Numbered from the stretch's first letter, positions 18,174 to 26,185 are shown. The stretch is 64,000 bases of DNA from an uncultured Bacillota bacterium (GCA_949283975.1 CASDUK010000003.1:111655-175654); one strand, 5' to 3'. Notes: a model not told the origin generated them from the sequence alone. A program made the numbers and translations.

Positions 18174-18237
18174 TTTGGCAAGAATTGCAAAAAATTAAAT
18201 TAACTCTTTACGGACAGCCGTCAGCATGTTTTGCCAA
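18174..18237 (+). promoter_or_regulatory. Possible structured 5' leader
   Basis: TTGGCAA (18174-18180) pairs with TTGCCAA (18231-18237). Inside that span, ACGG-acag-CCGT (18210-18221) makes a small hairpin. The leader of the secreted-protein gene could therefore fold. It fits no riboswitch class I know. Confidence 0.3.
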
Positions 18238-18271
18238 TTATGGTTTAAAATAAAAAAAAGGGGGATTTAAA

Positions 18272-19969
18272 ATGACAACCAAATTAAAACTAATTTCAAT
18301 TAGCTTGGCGCTTTTTCTAATTGTTGCGCTCTCTGCCGCTCTTGCTTTTGCCCTTCCAAAAGAGGAGTTTAACCTGAGCGGAAATTTGAGTTACACGCCA
18401 AGCTACAAAACCTATCGCCCTCTTCGAACCCTTCCAGCAATAGAATCAGATTCATATTTAAGAATTTATAACGATGGGACTGTTGAAACAAGACTTTCTG
18501 TTCCAGTCTCATTGGCGTTTGGCTCTGATTTACCATTTTTGCCTGTAACTTTCGTTAGCGAAGATGAAGGGGTTGTTGAAAGTAGCGGAGAAATTTCTTT
18601 AAACAGCACGTTTCTTGTTGGGGACGGCAATTTTGAAAATATGTTTACAACAGGAAAATGGAGCGCAGGTAATTTGTTTTATGAGACCCGTTACCCTCTT
18701 TTGAGTTCGACTCTGCACTTTTTAAACGAAAATGTTATTTATGCTGGCGATGGCATGTTCTTTATAAAGGAGGGAATAGATCCGGAAGAAATTGTTTTTG
18801 TTGGCAATCCGGAGGCAAACATCGCTTTGGGGTGTGATTTGTTTCTTCCAATTCAAACAACGCCTCTGGAAGGAGAGGCGCTAAAAAGCGCATTTGTTGG
18901 AAAGGATTCTATTGAGGTTTATAACGGTTTTACATATGAAACTGTTGAAATTTCGGAATTAACTTTTAAAGGACTTGATCAGCAAACAAAGGGAATTCAA
19001 ACAGTTGAGGTCTCTTTCCTAGATCCTTTCGGCCAACAGCAAACGCTAACTGAAAAAATTAAAGTTATGGTTTATGAAAATGAAGAGGAAGTTACATACT
19101 ATCAAATTGGTTATTGGATGAGCGGGGTAGCGCTTCCAGCAATTTCGGCGGAGTCAACAGTTGAGGATTTTATTTTGGCTCTTAACGAAGATATAAGTGA
19201 GAGTTTTGCATATGAAAAATATGTTGCAGGGGAGGAAGACTATAATTCTACTGTAAGAATTGAAAGCATTACCCCAAACATGATTTCAGATTTTAAAATT
19301 GAGGGCGAAAACGGAACTTGCAAGCTAACATATGAAAACGTAACGGCCACATTAAGATTCAAAGTTTGTCAGGAAGGAGAATATATGTTATATCCTGACA
19401 TAGCTAAAATGGCGGTTTTGGGCTTGGAAGGCGCGGCGAGCGACCCTCTTGAGGGGCTTGGTGCATATCTTGAAACAGATCCAACGAACGTTCTTACAAG
19501 AGAAGATTTAACTGTTGAATATTTTGTTGATGGCGTTCCAACACCACTTGAAGAAATAATTTCAACCGGGGGGCTAAAAACCTATCAAATTAAAGTTTCG
19601 CTTAAGGACGGAACGCTTGTTGAGGAGGTTGACATGACATCCTTTGTTTGCGACTCTGAAAACAGATTTCCAACAAGTTTTGAATACGTTGGGTTTAGTA
19701 GTTTGGGTGGCATTCCCGAATTGGAAGACGGAAGTTTGGATCTTGAGGGGAAATACATTCGAATTTGCTATAACGGAAAGCAAGTTGAAGTTGGGCAAGA
19801 AGAGGGCTTTATTAAAGGCGTTGACTATGAGGACATTTATTTAACAGACGAGAGGGTTAAAATAACATATTTTGAGAGCAGTTGGGGAACTGAGGTTGTT
19901 GATGCGTATATAACATTTGAATTTGGCGGAAAAACATATGATTTGTTTTTAGACACCACCTGGAGATAA
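18272..19969 (+). CDS. Secreted or membrane-anchored protein of unknown function
   Basis: I do not recognise this 565-residue protein. Residues 4-29 form a positively charged and hydrophobic signal or anchor segment (KLKLISISLALFLIVALSA). The rest is hydrophilic, acidic and beta-rich, with repeated short strands and few cysteines, as expected of an extracellular surface protein. The N-terminal design resembles the 767-residue BspA-like protein at 28013 (MSLKAKLISSISAF). It has its own promoter with a G7 tract and a GGGGG ribosome binding site. A broken BspA-type tail follows immediately in another frame, so the gene may once have been longer or have replaced part of a leucine-rich repeat gene. 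Confidence 0.7.
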   Translation: MTTKLKLISISLALFLIVALSAALAFALPKEEFNLSGNLSYTPSYKTYRPLRTLPAIESDSYLRIYNDGTVETRLSVPVSLAFGSDLPFLPVTFVSEDEGVVESSGEISLNSTFLVGDGNFENMFTTGKWSAGNLFYETRYPLLSSTLHFLNENVIYAGDGMFFIKEGIDPEEIVFVGNPEANIALGCDLFLPIQTTPLEGEALKSAFVGKDSIEVYNGFTYETVEISELTFKGLDQQTKGIQTVEVSFLDPFGQQQTLTEKIKVMVYENEEEVTYYQIGYWMSGVALPAISAESTVEDFILALNEDISESFAYEKYVAGEEDYNSTVRIESITPNMISDFKIEGENGTCKLTYENVTATLRFKVCQEGEYMLYPDIAKMAVLGLEGAASDPLEGLGAYLETDPTNVLTREDLTVEYFVDGVPTPLEEIISTGGLKTYQIKVSLKDGTLVEEVDMTSFVCDSENRFPTSFEYVGFSSLGGIPELEDGSLDLEGKYIRICYNGKQVEVGQEEGFIKGVDYEDIYLTDERVKITYFESSWGTEVVDAYITFEFGGKTYDLFLDTTWR

Positions 19970-19974
19970 AAAAC

Positions 19975-20066
19975 CTTGCAACCTTGCGCGGAACACGGGA
20001 AAGGACGGAGAGGATGTTACAAGTTTCAGCGGGGCGGGGACATATTCAACAACAAAACCAGAATAG
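19975..20066 (+). pseudogene. Decayed C-terminal tail of a BspA-like gene
   Basis: Reading the frame that ends at TAG 20064-20066 gives GKDGEDVTSFSGAGTYSTTK. The same module closes the leucine-rich repeat blocks of the giant gene (VTSFSGAGTYSTKQ at about 47310) and of the protein at 28013. DNA 20016-20052 matches 47310-47346 with a single mismatch. Upstream, the expected Gly-Thr-Trp-Thr codons are present but shifted in frame. The frame differs from the preceding 565-residue gene and has no start. I infer a remnant left by recombination between surface-protein genes. Confidence 0.7.
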
Positions 20067-20079
20067 TTTAAACAAAATA

Positions 20080-20107
20080 AAAGCCGGGAAATTTCCCGGC
20101 TTTTTTT
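20080..20107. terminator. Bidirectional terminator
   Basis: Perfect palindromic stem GCCGGGAAA/TTTCCCGGC flanked by A and T runs, between the BspA remnant and rplL, which converge. Confidence 0.9.
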
Positions 20108-20136
20108 GTCACACAAAATTTTAACTCTTTCTAAAA

Positions 20137-20511
20137 TTACTTTAATTCAACGGTTGCGCCTGCTTCTTTAAGCTTTGCTTCCATTTCTTTTGCTTGTTCA
20201 GCAGGAACATTTTCTTTGAGAACAGAAGGAGCATTGTCAACCAAAGCTTTTGCTTCTGAAAGGCCAAGGCCTGTAATTTCTCTTGCAACTTTAATAACAG
20301 CAATTTTGTTTGCGCCTGCTTCTTTAAGGCAAACATTGAATTCTGTTTTTTCTTCTGCTGCTGGTGCGCCAGCTGCTGGTGCTGCGCCTGCAACTGCAAT
20401 TGTTGCAGCAGCGCTAACGCCAAATTCCTCTTCAAGTTTTTTAACAAGGTCGTTAAGTTCAACAACTGTTAAACCTTTGATGTCTTCAATAAATTTGTTT
20501 AAATCTGCCAT
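20137..20511 (-). CDS. rplL: Ribosomal protein L7/L12
   Basis: bL12 (124 residues) forms the ribosomal stalk that recruits translation GTPases. The N-terminal dimerisation helix, an Ala/Gly/Pro-rich hinge (about residues 35-55) and the C-terminal GTPase-binding domain with [20 protein letters not shown] are all present. ATG 20511 has TAGGAGA upstream; the longer frame to 20550 runs into the gap after rplJ. It is cotranscribed with rplJ under the L10 leader. Confidence 0.95.
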   Translation of the reverse strand: MADLNKFIEDIKGLTVVELNDLVKKLEEEFGVSAAATIAVAGAAPAAGAPAAEEKTEFNVCLKEAGANKIAVIKVAREITGLGLSEAKALVDNAPSVLKENVPAEQAKEMEAKLKEAGATVELK

Positions 20512-20550
20512 TTTAATTATTCTCCTATTTTTTAAATTTTTTCCGCCCAA

Positions 20551-21039
20551 CTAGGCCTGTTTCTTTGCAATTTCATTAATTGCAACAGCCAAAGAACGCA
20601 TTGGGTTTTGGAAAATGAACAAAAGTTTTCCAATAAGTTCTTCTCTTGATGGAATTTTAGCAAGAGTTTTAACTTCATCGGAAGAAATTAACTTACCGTT
20701 TAGAAGGCCACACTTGATTGAAAGCATGTTTGTCTTCTCGCCAACTTGGCTAACAATTTTTGCTGCGCTAACTTCGTCTTCATAGCCAAACGCAATTGCG
20801 CTTGTTCCTTGAAGATGTTCTTCTAGGCCAGAAATTCCAAGTTCGTTAGCAGCGCGAAGAACTAAACGGTTTTTGTAAACCTTATAGTCGGAATTGTTCT
20901 TTCTAAACTCTGTTCTCATTTCTGTGTCCTGCGCAACATTTAGGCCGCGGTAGTCAACAAAAACAACACATTTTGCCCTAGAAAGCTTGTCTTTAATTTC
21001 CGCCACAAGTTCTTTTTTAGCTTCTAAATTAGCACTCAC
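20551..21039 (-). CDS. rplJ: Ribosomal protein L10
   Basis: uL10 (162 residues) anchors L12 dimers to 23S rRNA. Seen are VFVDYRGLNVAQDTEMR, YKVYKNRLVLRAA and the C-terminal helix for L12 binding (NPMRSLAVAINEIAKKQA). The start is GTG at 21039 with AAAGGAGAG upstream. Control is likely by L10-L12 binding to the leader. In most Firmicutes rplKA sits directly upstream; here rplK-rplA are 30 kb away on the other strand. Confidence 0.94.
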   Translation of the reverse strand: MSANLEAKKELVAEIKDKLSRAKCVVFVDYRGLNVAQDTEMRTEFRKNNSDYKVYKNRLVLRAANELGISGLEEHLQGTSAIAFGYEDEVSAAKIVSQVGEKTNMLSIKCGLLNGKLISSDEVKTLAKIPSREELIGKLLFIFQNPMRSLAVAINEIAKKQA

Positions 21040-21057
21040 GATTCTCTCCTTTTAATA

Positions 21058-21190
21058 AATTTTGTGTGAGCAATAAAACAAAACCTCCAATGCCCGAATA
21101 AAGCACAAGAGGTTAATTTTCTCATGTTCTTTTCCTCGGCAAGCACCTTTTTGGTTTATGGAATTCTCCACTTGCTGTCTTCGGACAAAA
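21058..21190 (-). ncRNA. L10 leader (autoregulatory) with attenuator hairpin
   Basis: On the minus strand, CCGAAGACAGCAAG (21171-21184) and GGTGCTTGCCGAGG (21134-21147) are the two conserved halves of the Firmicutes L10-leader kink-turn, to which L10-L12 binds. Downstream, AACCTC...GAGGTT (21082-21114) with a TTGTTTT run looks like the terminator that this binding would favour. Confidence 0.85.
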
Positions 21191-21212
21191 GTTTTTATTA
21201 AATTGCGAAAGT

Positions 21213-21241
21213 AATATATCATCTAAAAATAAATTTGTCAA
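21213..21241 (-). promoter_or_regulatory. rplJL promoter
   Basis: On the minus strand TTGACA (21236-21241), 17 bases, TATATT (21213-21218). Confidence 0.8.
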
Positions 21242-21297
21242 CAATTTAAAGTAAAATTTTTACAAATAAATAAAGAATTTTTAAATAATCCCAGCCG

Positions 21298-21453
21298 CTA
21301 ATCTTGTTCTGGCTCTCGTGGCTCTCGTTGTTGCTTTGGTTGTTCTTCTGGGGTGAGCGCCGTGGTGAGCACCGCGACAGACGATTGCAGTAGTACGGCA
21401 GTTAATAGAGCCTCTTTGATCCTATCTGATAGTTTTGTTCTGCCTTTTTTCAT
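21298..21453 (-). CDS. 51-residue peptide with hydrophobic core, unknown
   Basis: A short frame starts at ATG 21453 behind a strong CGGAGG ribosome binding site and ends at TAG 21298. A consensus promoter (21479-21507) faces it. The peptide begins with a basic stretch (MKKGRTKLSDRIKEALL), continues with a hydrophobic stretch at about residues 15-33 (ALLTAVLLQSSVAVLTTAL), and ends with a Pro/Glu/Gln/Arg-rich tail. It could be a small membrane peptide or a secreted peptide precursor. Codons such as CGA and CTA, and the higher GC, differ from its neighbours and hint at foreign origin. I know no family for it. Confidence 0.6.
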   Translation of the reverse strand: MKKGRTKLSDRIKEALLTAVLLQSSVAVLTTALTPEEQPKQQREPREPEQD

Positions 21454-21478
21454 TTAAAACCTCCGTATTGCTTTATTA

Positions 21479-21507
21479 ATGATAACATTATTAAAGAACA
21501 CTGTCAA
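21479..21507 (-). promoter_or_regulatory. Promoter of the 51-residue ORF
   Basis: On the minus strand TTGACA (21502-21507), 17 bases, TATCAT (21479-21484), about 25 bases before the start codon. Confidence 0.75.
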
Positions 21508-21745
21508 GCCACTTCTAAATTATTAACTCATTTCAGTTAAAAAGCTTTTAGCGCAGATAAGCGTCCTGGGCTTAATTCTTTTTAAACCTGTGATTGATGT
21601 TAAACTTATCATGACAAACTTCGCCTTCCAAACCGCTGAAAGAGGGATTGGTTTTTAACAAAGCAATTAAACCAATCGAAGCGCCGTTTTCTTATGGCTT
21701 AAAGAATTTTAAAACGCAAAATAGAAAGCCTAAACGATGAATTGT
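21508..21745. other. Gap without a convincing gene
   Basis: No start codon with a ribosome binding site is seen. On the minus strand, about 21555-21670, a frame of some 39 codons beginning just after a stop reads ENGASIGLIALLKTNP with host-like codons. It may be a gene fragment, but I cannot name it. Confidence 0.3.
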
Positions 21746-21774
21746 TTGACAAGAACTAAAAAGCCATGTAAAAT
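21746..21774 (+). promoter_or_regulatory. sepF promoter
   Basis: TTGACA (21746-21751), 17 bases, TAAAAT (21769-21774), 25 bases before the sepF start. Confidence 0.8.
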
Positions 21775-21798
21775 TAAAACAACAAAGGAAGTTGGTGT

Positions 21799-22164
21799 AT
21801 GAAATTTTTTGATAAACTTTTTAGGGCAATTGGCTTTGACGAAAAAGAATTTGAAGATCAGGATTTTGGCGAGGGTGAAAACCAAAAGCAAAAGAGAGAA
21901 AACGTTGTTCTTCCAAACGCAAAGTTTAATTTAAAAGAAAAGCGAAAAGAACCGCTTTTTAAAACGCCTCAAACCCAGGAGGAAATTGAAGACCTTGTTC
22001 TTCTTTTTAAGGACGGCGAAAGCCTTTCAATTAACCTTGAAAAATTTGATGAAGAGGACAAGACAAGAGTTTTGGATTTTCTTTTTGGAGCGGCCTTTGC
22101 CCTTGGTGGAAGCCTTAAAAAAACGGGCGAAAATTCCTATTTAATGGTGAGCGATGAAGATTAA
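21799..22164 (+). CDS. sepF: Cell division protein SepF
   Basis: SepF polymerises into arcs that bind FtsZ and the membrane during septation. The protein has 121 residues: an N-terminal amphipathic membrane-targeting helix (MKFFDKLFRAIGF), a charged linker, and the conserved core with SLSINLEKFDEEDKTRVLDF, then FGAAFALGGSLKK. AAAGGAAG precedes the ATG. The stop overlaps the lspA start by 11 bases. The sepF-lspA-rluD order is a trimmed version of the Firmicutes division cluster, without ylmG, divIVA or ileS. Confidence 0.88.
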   Translation: MKFFDKLFRAIGFDEKEFEDQDFGEGENQKQKRENVVLPNAKFNLKEKRKEPLFKTPQTQEEIEDLVLLFKDGESLSINLEKFDEEDKTRVLDFLFGAAFALGGSLKKTGENSYLMVSDED

Positions 22165-22636
22165 AAAAAAAATTAAACTTTTAATTTGGACAGCTGTTTT
22201 TTTAACTTGCCTAATTTTAGATTTAATTTCAAAGCATTTTATAATTGGAATTGACAGCGAGTTTATCCCGGGCTTCATTTCCTTTATCTACCAAGAAAAC
22301 TTTGGCGCTGCGTGGAGCATTTTTTCCGGAAGCACGGGCTTTTTAATTTTTATTACGGTTTTGGCAATTGCGCTAATTTTGATTTACACACTCTTTTCAA
22401 AAACAACAACAACGCTTTTCCATGTTTCACTTGGCCTAATTGTTGGCGGCGCGCTTGGAAATCTTTTCGACAGAATTGTTTTCGGGTATGTAAGAGATTT
22501 TATCCATTTGGACTTCATGGATTTTCCCGTTTTTAACTTGGCAGATTCGTTTTTAACAGTTGGAGTTGTTTGCCTTATTATTCACTATATAATTGAGGCA
22601 ATTAAAGAGGCAAAGAGCAAAAAGAAGGAGAATTAA
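22154..22636 (+). CDS. lspA: Lipoprotein signal peptidase
   Basis: LspA cleaves prolipoprotein signal peptides in the membrane after diacylglyceryl transfer. The protein has 160 residues and four predicted membrane segments. Catalytic aspartates are Asp115 in the GYVRDFI motif and Asp131 in FNLADS; GGALGNLFDR is the other family block, and NFGAAWSIF corresponds to the conserved N-G-A-F stretch. Its start lies inside sepF, and rluD begins right after its stop, which suggests coupled translation. Confidence 0.95.
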   Translation: MKIKKKIKLLIWTAVFLTCLILDLISKHFIIGIDSEFIPGFISFIYQENFGAAWSIFSGSTGFLIFITVLAIALILIYTLFSKTTTTLFHVSLGLIVGGALGNLFDRIVFGYVRDFIHLDFMDFPVFNLADSFLTVGVVCLIIHYIIEAIKEAKSKKKEN

Positions 22637-23560
22637 TTGGAAATTTTGGTTGAGAATGAGGAGGTTGGGAAAAGGCTTGATGTTTTTCTTTTGGGGCGCT
22701 TTCCAAACCTTTCTCGTAATAACATTCAAAACAATTTAAAGAGTGAAAATTCCTTTCTTTTGCGAAAGGGCAAAAAATTTTTTAAACCGGGCGAAATTTT
22801 AAAGAGCGGTGATGTTGTTTTTTTTAATCCGCTTGAGCCAAAGGCGGTTTCAACAAAACCCCAAGATATTCCTTTTGAAATTGTCTATGAAGACGATGAC
22901 CTTGCCGTTGTTAACAAGCCCCAAGGCGTTGTTGTTCACCCTTGCTTGTCTTGCCCAGAGGGAACGCTTGTTAACGGCTTGCTTTTAAAAATTAAAAACT
23001 TAAGTTCAATAAACGGGGAGATTAGGCCGGGAATTGTCCACAGGCTGGACAAGCAAACTTGTGGCCTAATGTTAATTGCAAAAAACGATTTTGCCCACGC
23101 AAACCTTTCAAAGCAAATTTCAGAAAAAACTTGCAAGCGAAAATATCTTGGATTAATTGAGGGAGCATTTAAACAGCCAGAAGGTTCGATTGAAACTCTT
23201 ATTGGAAGAGATAGAAAGGACAGGAAAAAAATGGCGGCCTTTCCTCTTTCCGACACATCAAAGGGTTTAAAGCGCGCAAAAACAAACTATAAAACTGTTG
23301 AATATTACAACGGCTACAGCCTTGTTGAGTTTAGCCTTGAAACTGGAAGAACCCACCAAATTAGAGTTCACAGCAAATTTTTAAACCACCCAATTGTTGG
23401 CGACTTGACCTATGGCGGGGCAAAAAAGTTTGGCCTTTCTGGCCAGTTCCTTTGTGCATATAAAATCTCCTTTATCCATCCAAGAACAAAGGAGAACCTA
23501 GAGTTTGAAATTCAACTTCCAGAAAATTTTTTAAAAATTTTAAATAATTTAAAAAAATAG
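22637..23560 (+). CDS. rluD: RluD-family 23S rRNA pseudouridine synthase
   Basis: A large-subunit pseudouridine synthase of 307 residues with an N-terminal S4 RNA-binding domain (about residues 8-75) and the catalytic HRLDKQTCGLMLIAK motif with its aspartate. GRTHQIRVH and HPIVGDLTYGG are further family signatures. The start is TTG 22637, with AAGGAG seven bases upstream, immediately after lspA. RluD modifies helix 69 of 23S rRNA; RluA- or RluC-type specificity cannot be excluded from sequence alone. No clear terminator is seen after it. Confidence 0.9.
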   Translation: MEILVENEEVGKRLDVFLLGRFPNLSRNNIQNNLKSENSFLLRKGKKFFKPGEILKSGDVVFFNPLEPKAVSTKPQDIPFEIVYEDDDLAVVNKPQGVVVHPCLSCPEGTLVNGLLLKIKNLSSINGEIRPGIVHRLDKQTCGLMLIAKNDFAHANLSKQISEKTCKRKYLGLIEGAFKQPEGSIETLIGRDRKDRKKMAAFPLSDTSKGLKRAKTNYKTVEYYNGYSLVEFSLETGRTHQIRVHSKFLNHPIVGDLTYGGAKKFGLSGQFLCAYKISFIHPRTKENLEFEIQLPENFLKILNNLKK

Positions 23561-23634
23561 AACAAAAAACAACATTTTTTAACAAATTCTCTCATATTTT
23601 AATAAATAAATTAATATAAATTTTAAAATGACTA

Positions 23635-23663
23635 TTGACAAATTAATTTTGCCATTTTAAAAT
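23635..23663 (+). promoter_or_regulatory. Promoter of the 57-residue ORF
   Basis: TTGACA (23635-23640), 17 bases, TAAAAT (23658-23663), 18 bases before the ATG. Confidence 0.8.
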
Positions 23664-23681
23664 TTTGTTAAAGGAGAGAAT

Positions 23682-23855
23682 ATGAAAGTTTATGTTTGCA
23701 ACGGAAAGTTTGGCGTTATAGGAGAAAACAACAGGATTGTTGTTCAACCAATTTATTCATCAACGGGCGAAATGGTTCAAAAAGATGAGTTTTTTAAGGC
23801 GGAAACCCAGGCGGCTGGCAGTCAAAACAGAGAAGCCGAAATGGAAAGCATATAA
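23682..23855 (+). CDS. 57-residue WG-repeat-like small protein
   Basis: The frame has a perfect promoter, an AAAGGAGAG ribosome binding site and an ATG at 23682. The N-terminal half, KFGVIGENNRIVVQPIYSS, resembles a single WG (KWG) beta-repeat with Phe in place of Trp. The C-terminal half is polar and Gln/Glu-rich. Repeats of this kind usually occur in tandem in larger proteins, so a stand-alone copy is unusual. A terminator follows, so it is a single-gene unit. Its function is unknown. Confidence 0.65.
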   Translation: MKVYVCNGKFGVIGENNRIVVQPIYSSTGEMVQKDEFFKAETQAAGSQNREAEMESI

Positions 23856-23909
23856 AAATTTTTGAAAAGTCAAATAAAATTTTTTAAGAAATAAAATTTG
23901 AAAAACTTT

Positions 23910-23940
23910 AAGGATTTATTGCAAAATAAATCCTTTTATT
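23910..23940 (+). terminator. Terminator of the 57-residue ORF
   Basis: An 11-bp stem AAGGATTTATT/AATAAATCCTT with a GCAA loop, then TTATT. The stem overlaps the next promoter. Confidence 0.75.
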
Positions 23941-23947
23941 ATATAAT
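23919..23947 (+). promoter_or_regulatory. Promoter for M50 protease-scpAB
   Basis: TTGCAA (23919-23924), 17 bases, TATAAT (23942-23947). The -10 box ends six bases before the ATG at 23954, so transcription should begin at or next to the start codon. Confidence 0.65.
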
Positions 23948-23953
23948 TTAAAC

Positions 23954-24613
23954 ATGCTTTATTATTTGTTTACCTATAACCTTCCGGCAACAGAAATGTT
24001 AATGCTTGTTTTGGCATATTTAATTGCAATTGTCTTTGCGCTCATGTGTCACGAACTTGCCCACGGTTTTGTTGCATATAAGTGTGGGGATAAAACTGCA
24101 AAACTTGAAGGAAGGCTTTCTTTAAACCCGGCAAAACACTTGGACCTTTGGGGAAGCATATCTTTTTTGTTTGTTGGATTTGGCTGGGCAAAGCCCGTTC
24201 CAATTAACCCTCTTAATTTTAGAAATTATAAGCGAGACATGGCCTTGGTTTCAGTTTCTGGGGTTATAACAAACATTTTGCTTGCCTTTTTCGCCGTTCC
24301 TCTTTTCATGCTTTGCTCAAGGCTAAATCCTTCTAACTTGTTCTTTGTTTTTTTAACATATCTAACAATGTTTTTGGTTGTGATCAACATTTCGCTTGCG
24401 GTCTTTAACTTGCTTCCAATCTATCCTCTCGATGGGTTTAACTTTATCAACACGTTTTTAAAATATGGAAACAAGTTTTCCCAGTTTATGTATAGTTATG
24501 GCTCAATTATCCTAATTGCGCTAATTATAACAGGCCTCTTTGGCTTTGCATTTAACTATGTTGCAAACGGAATTTTAGATTTATTTTTGATGTTTTGGGG
24601 GCTTATGATTTAA
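23954..24613 (+). CDS. M50-family (site-2-protease-like) membrane metalloprotease
   Basis: A 219-residue polytopic membrane protein with the zinc-binding HELAHG at residues 33-38 and the third-ligand block NLLPIYPLDGF at 152-162. It matches the short YwhC/SREBP-M50 class without a PDZ domain. These proteases cut within membranes, and the substrate here is unknown. No Shine-Dalgarno is present and the promoter directly abuts the ATG, pointing to leaderless translation. It is followed one base later by scpA, an association common in Clostridia. Confidence 0.87.
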   Translation: MLYYLFTYNLPATEMLMLVLAYLIAIVFALMCHELAHGFVAYKCGDKTAKLEGRLSLNPAKHLDLWGSISFLFVGFGWAKPVPINPLNFRNYKRDMALVSVSGVITNILLAFFAVPLFMLCSRLNPSNLFFVFLTYLTMFLVVINISLAVFNLLPIYPLDGFNFINTFLKYGNKFSQFMYSYGSIILIALIITGLFGFAFNYVANGILDLFLMFWGLMI

Positions 24614-24614
24614 T

Positions 24615-25394
24615 ATGGAAGAAGTTTTGGTTCAAATGGAAATCCCACAGGAAGATGGCTATCACGTTCGCCTAGAAAATTTTGAAGGGCCGCTGGATCT
24701 GCTTTTGCACTTAATTAAAGAGGCAAAGATGGATATTGCAGAAGTTCGCCTTTCTGAAATTACAGAGCAATATTTAGATTATCTAAGCGAAATAGATTCG
24801 CTTGACATGGAAAAGGCAAGCGAGTTTATTGAAATGGCGGCAACGCTTTTGGAAATTAAAAGCAGAAAGCTTCTTCCAAGGCTAGATGAAGAAACGCCGG
24901 AAGAGGAGAACCCAGAGAAAAAGCTTTTGCGTCAAATTGAGGAATACAAAATTTTCAAAGAGGCAAGCGAAAAACTTAGAGAAAAAGAGGAAATCAACAG
25001 GCTTTATAAAGAGCCAGAGCCAAGCGCAAACAAATTTAAAATTGTTTTAAAGGATATGGCGCTTGAAAACTTGCTTGACGCCTTTATGCATTTCATGCAC
25101 AAAACGCAAGTTGAAAAAAAAGTTGACGAACCCAAGAACATTGTTAAAGACAGGTTCACTGTTGCAGAAAAAATTGCTGCAATTAAAGATGCCGTTATGA
25201 TAAGGGAAAAAGTTAAATTTAAAGAGCTTTTAGACAAGGATATTACAAAAAGCGAGATAATAAACGTTTTTCTTGCAATTTTAGAGCTTTTAAAACTTCA
25301 AACAATTTCAATTTCCCAGCATGAGCTTTTTGACGAAATTGAGATAACAAAATATAACCCCGGCCAAGAAGTTGAAAATCGGGTTGAAAATTAG
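24615..25394 (+). CDS. scpA: Segregation and condensation protein A
   Basis: ScpA is the kleisin that closes the SMC ring with ScpB and helps chromosome segregation. The N-terminal helical domain has the signature RLENFEGPLDLLLHLIKEAK and ITEQYLDYL. The middle is charged and flexible, and the C-terminal winged helix binds the SMC head. 259 residues is usual. It overlaps or abuts the M50 gene and precedes scpB by 32 bases. Confidence 0.95.
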   Translation: MEEVLVQMEIPQEDGYHVRLENFEGPLDLLLHLIKEAKMDIAEVRLSEITEQYLDYLSEIDSLDMEKASEFIEMAATLLEIKSRKLLPRLDEETPEEENPEKKLLRQIEEYKIFKEASEKLREKEEINRLYKEPEPSANKFKIVLKDMALENLLDAFMHFMHKTQVEKKVDEPKNIVKDRFTVAEKIAAIKDAVMIREKVKFKELLDKDITKSEIINVFLAILELLKLQTISISQHELFDEIEITKYNPGQEVENRVEN

Positions 25395-25426
25395 CAAAAA
25401 AATGATATAGTTATAACAGGTGAGAT

Positions 25427-26185
25427 ATGAGCGATTTATTTATTGAAAACAATTTGGAAGAAATTTTGCTTAGCATTTTGTTTGTTGCCGGCGAGGGTGT
25501 TGACATGAATTTTATTGCAGAAAAGTTGGAGGTTGACCCCAAAAAAGTTAAAAAGGCGGCGGACAGGCTTTCCCAGCGCCTTTGCGGCAACAGTGGAATT
25601 CATCTAATTAAATATAACAGCAAAATTCAACTCTCTTCAAATCCAGACAATGCAGACTATGTTTCAACAGTTTTAAACCCAATTAGAGAGCGCGCGCTAA
25701 CAAGGGCAACGCTTGAAACCCTTGCAATAATTGCATATAAACAGCCAATTACAAGGCTTGAAATTGAAGAGGTTAGAGGCGTTAACAGCGATTACACCGT
25801 TCAAACACTTTTAGACCACAACCTAATTGAAGTTGTTGGCCGAAAGGACGCCGTTGGAAAGCCCCTTCTCTTTGGAACAACAGAGGAGTTTTTAAAAAGG
25901 TTTAGTCTTGAAGATTTAAGCCAACTTCCAGACCACGACCAGCTTATGGAAAGAATTAAAACAATCTATGACGATTCCGAAACCTCAACAGAACTCTTTA
26001 ACAACTTTGAAATTAAAGAAACAGAGGAAAAATTTGAAAAAAGAGATATGTCAAGAGAAGAGCTTAGCCTTGACGAAATTGATTCAAAAATTAAAAAAGC
26101 CCTTGAAAATGTAAACTTTAAAGTTCCAGACAAGGAGGAAATTCCCGCCTTTCTCCAGGGTGAAAATGTTGATGTTGTAAGTTAA
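25427..26185 (+). CDS. scpB: Segregation and condensation protein B, extended
   Basis: ScpB has two winged-helix domains. Seen are ILLSILFVAGEGVDMNFIAE, LETLAIIAYKQPITRLEIEE and DHNLIEVVGRKDAVGKPLLFGTT. At 252 residues it is about 60 longer than typical. The extra C-terminal part (from about residue 180) is acidic and probably disordered. GTGAG upstream of the ATG serves as a weak ribosome binding site. A terminator follows. Confidence 0.94.
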   Translation: MSDLFIENNLEEILLSILFVAGEGVDMNFIAEKLEVDPKKVKKAADRLSQRLCGNSGIHLIKYNSKIQLSSNPDNADYVSTVLNPIRERALTRATLETLAIIAYKQPITRLEIEEVRGVNSDYTVQTLLDHNLIEVVGRKDAVGKPLLFGTTEEFLKRFSLEDLSQLPDHDQLMERIKTIYDDSETSTELFNNFEIKETEEKFEKRDMSREELSLDEIDSKIKKALENVNFKVPDKEEIPAFLQGENVDVVS

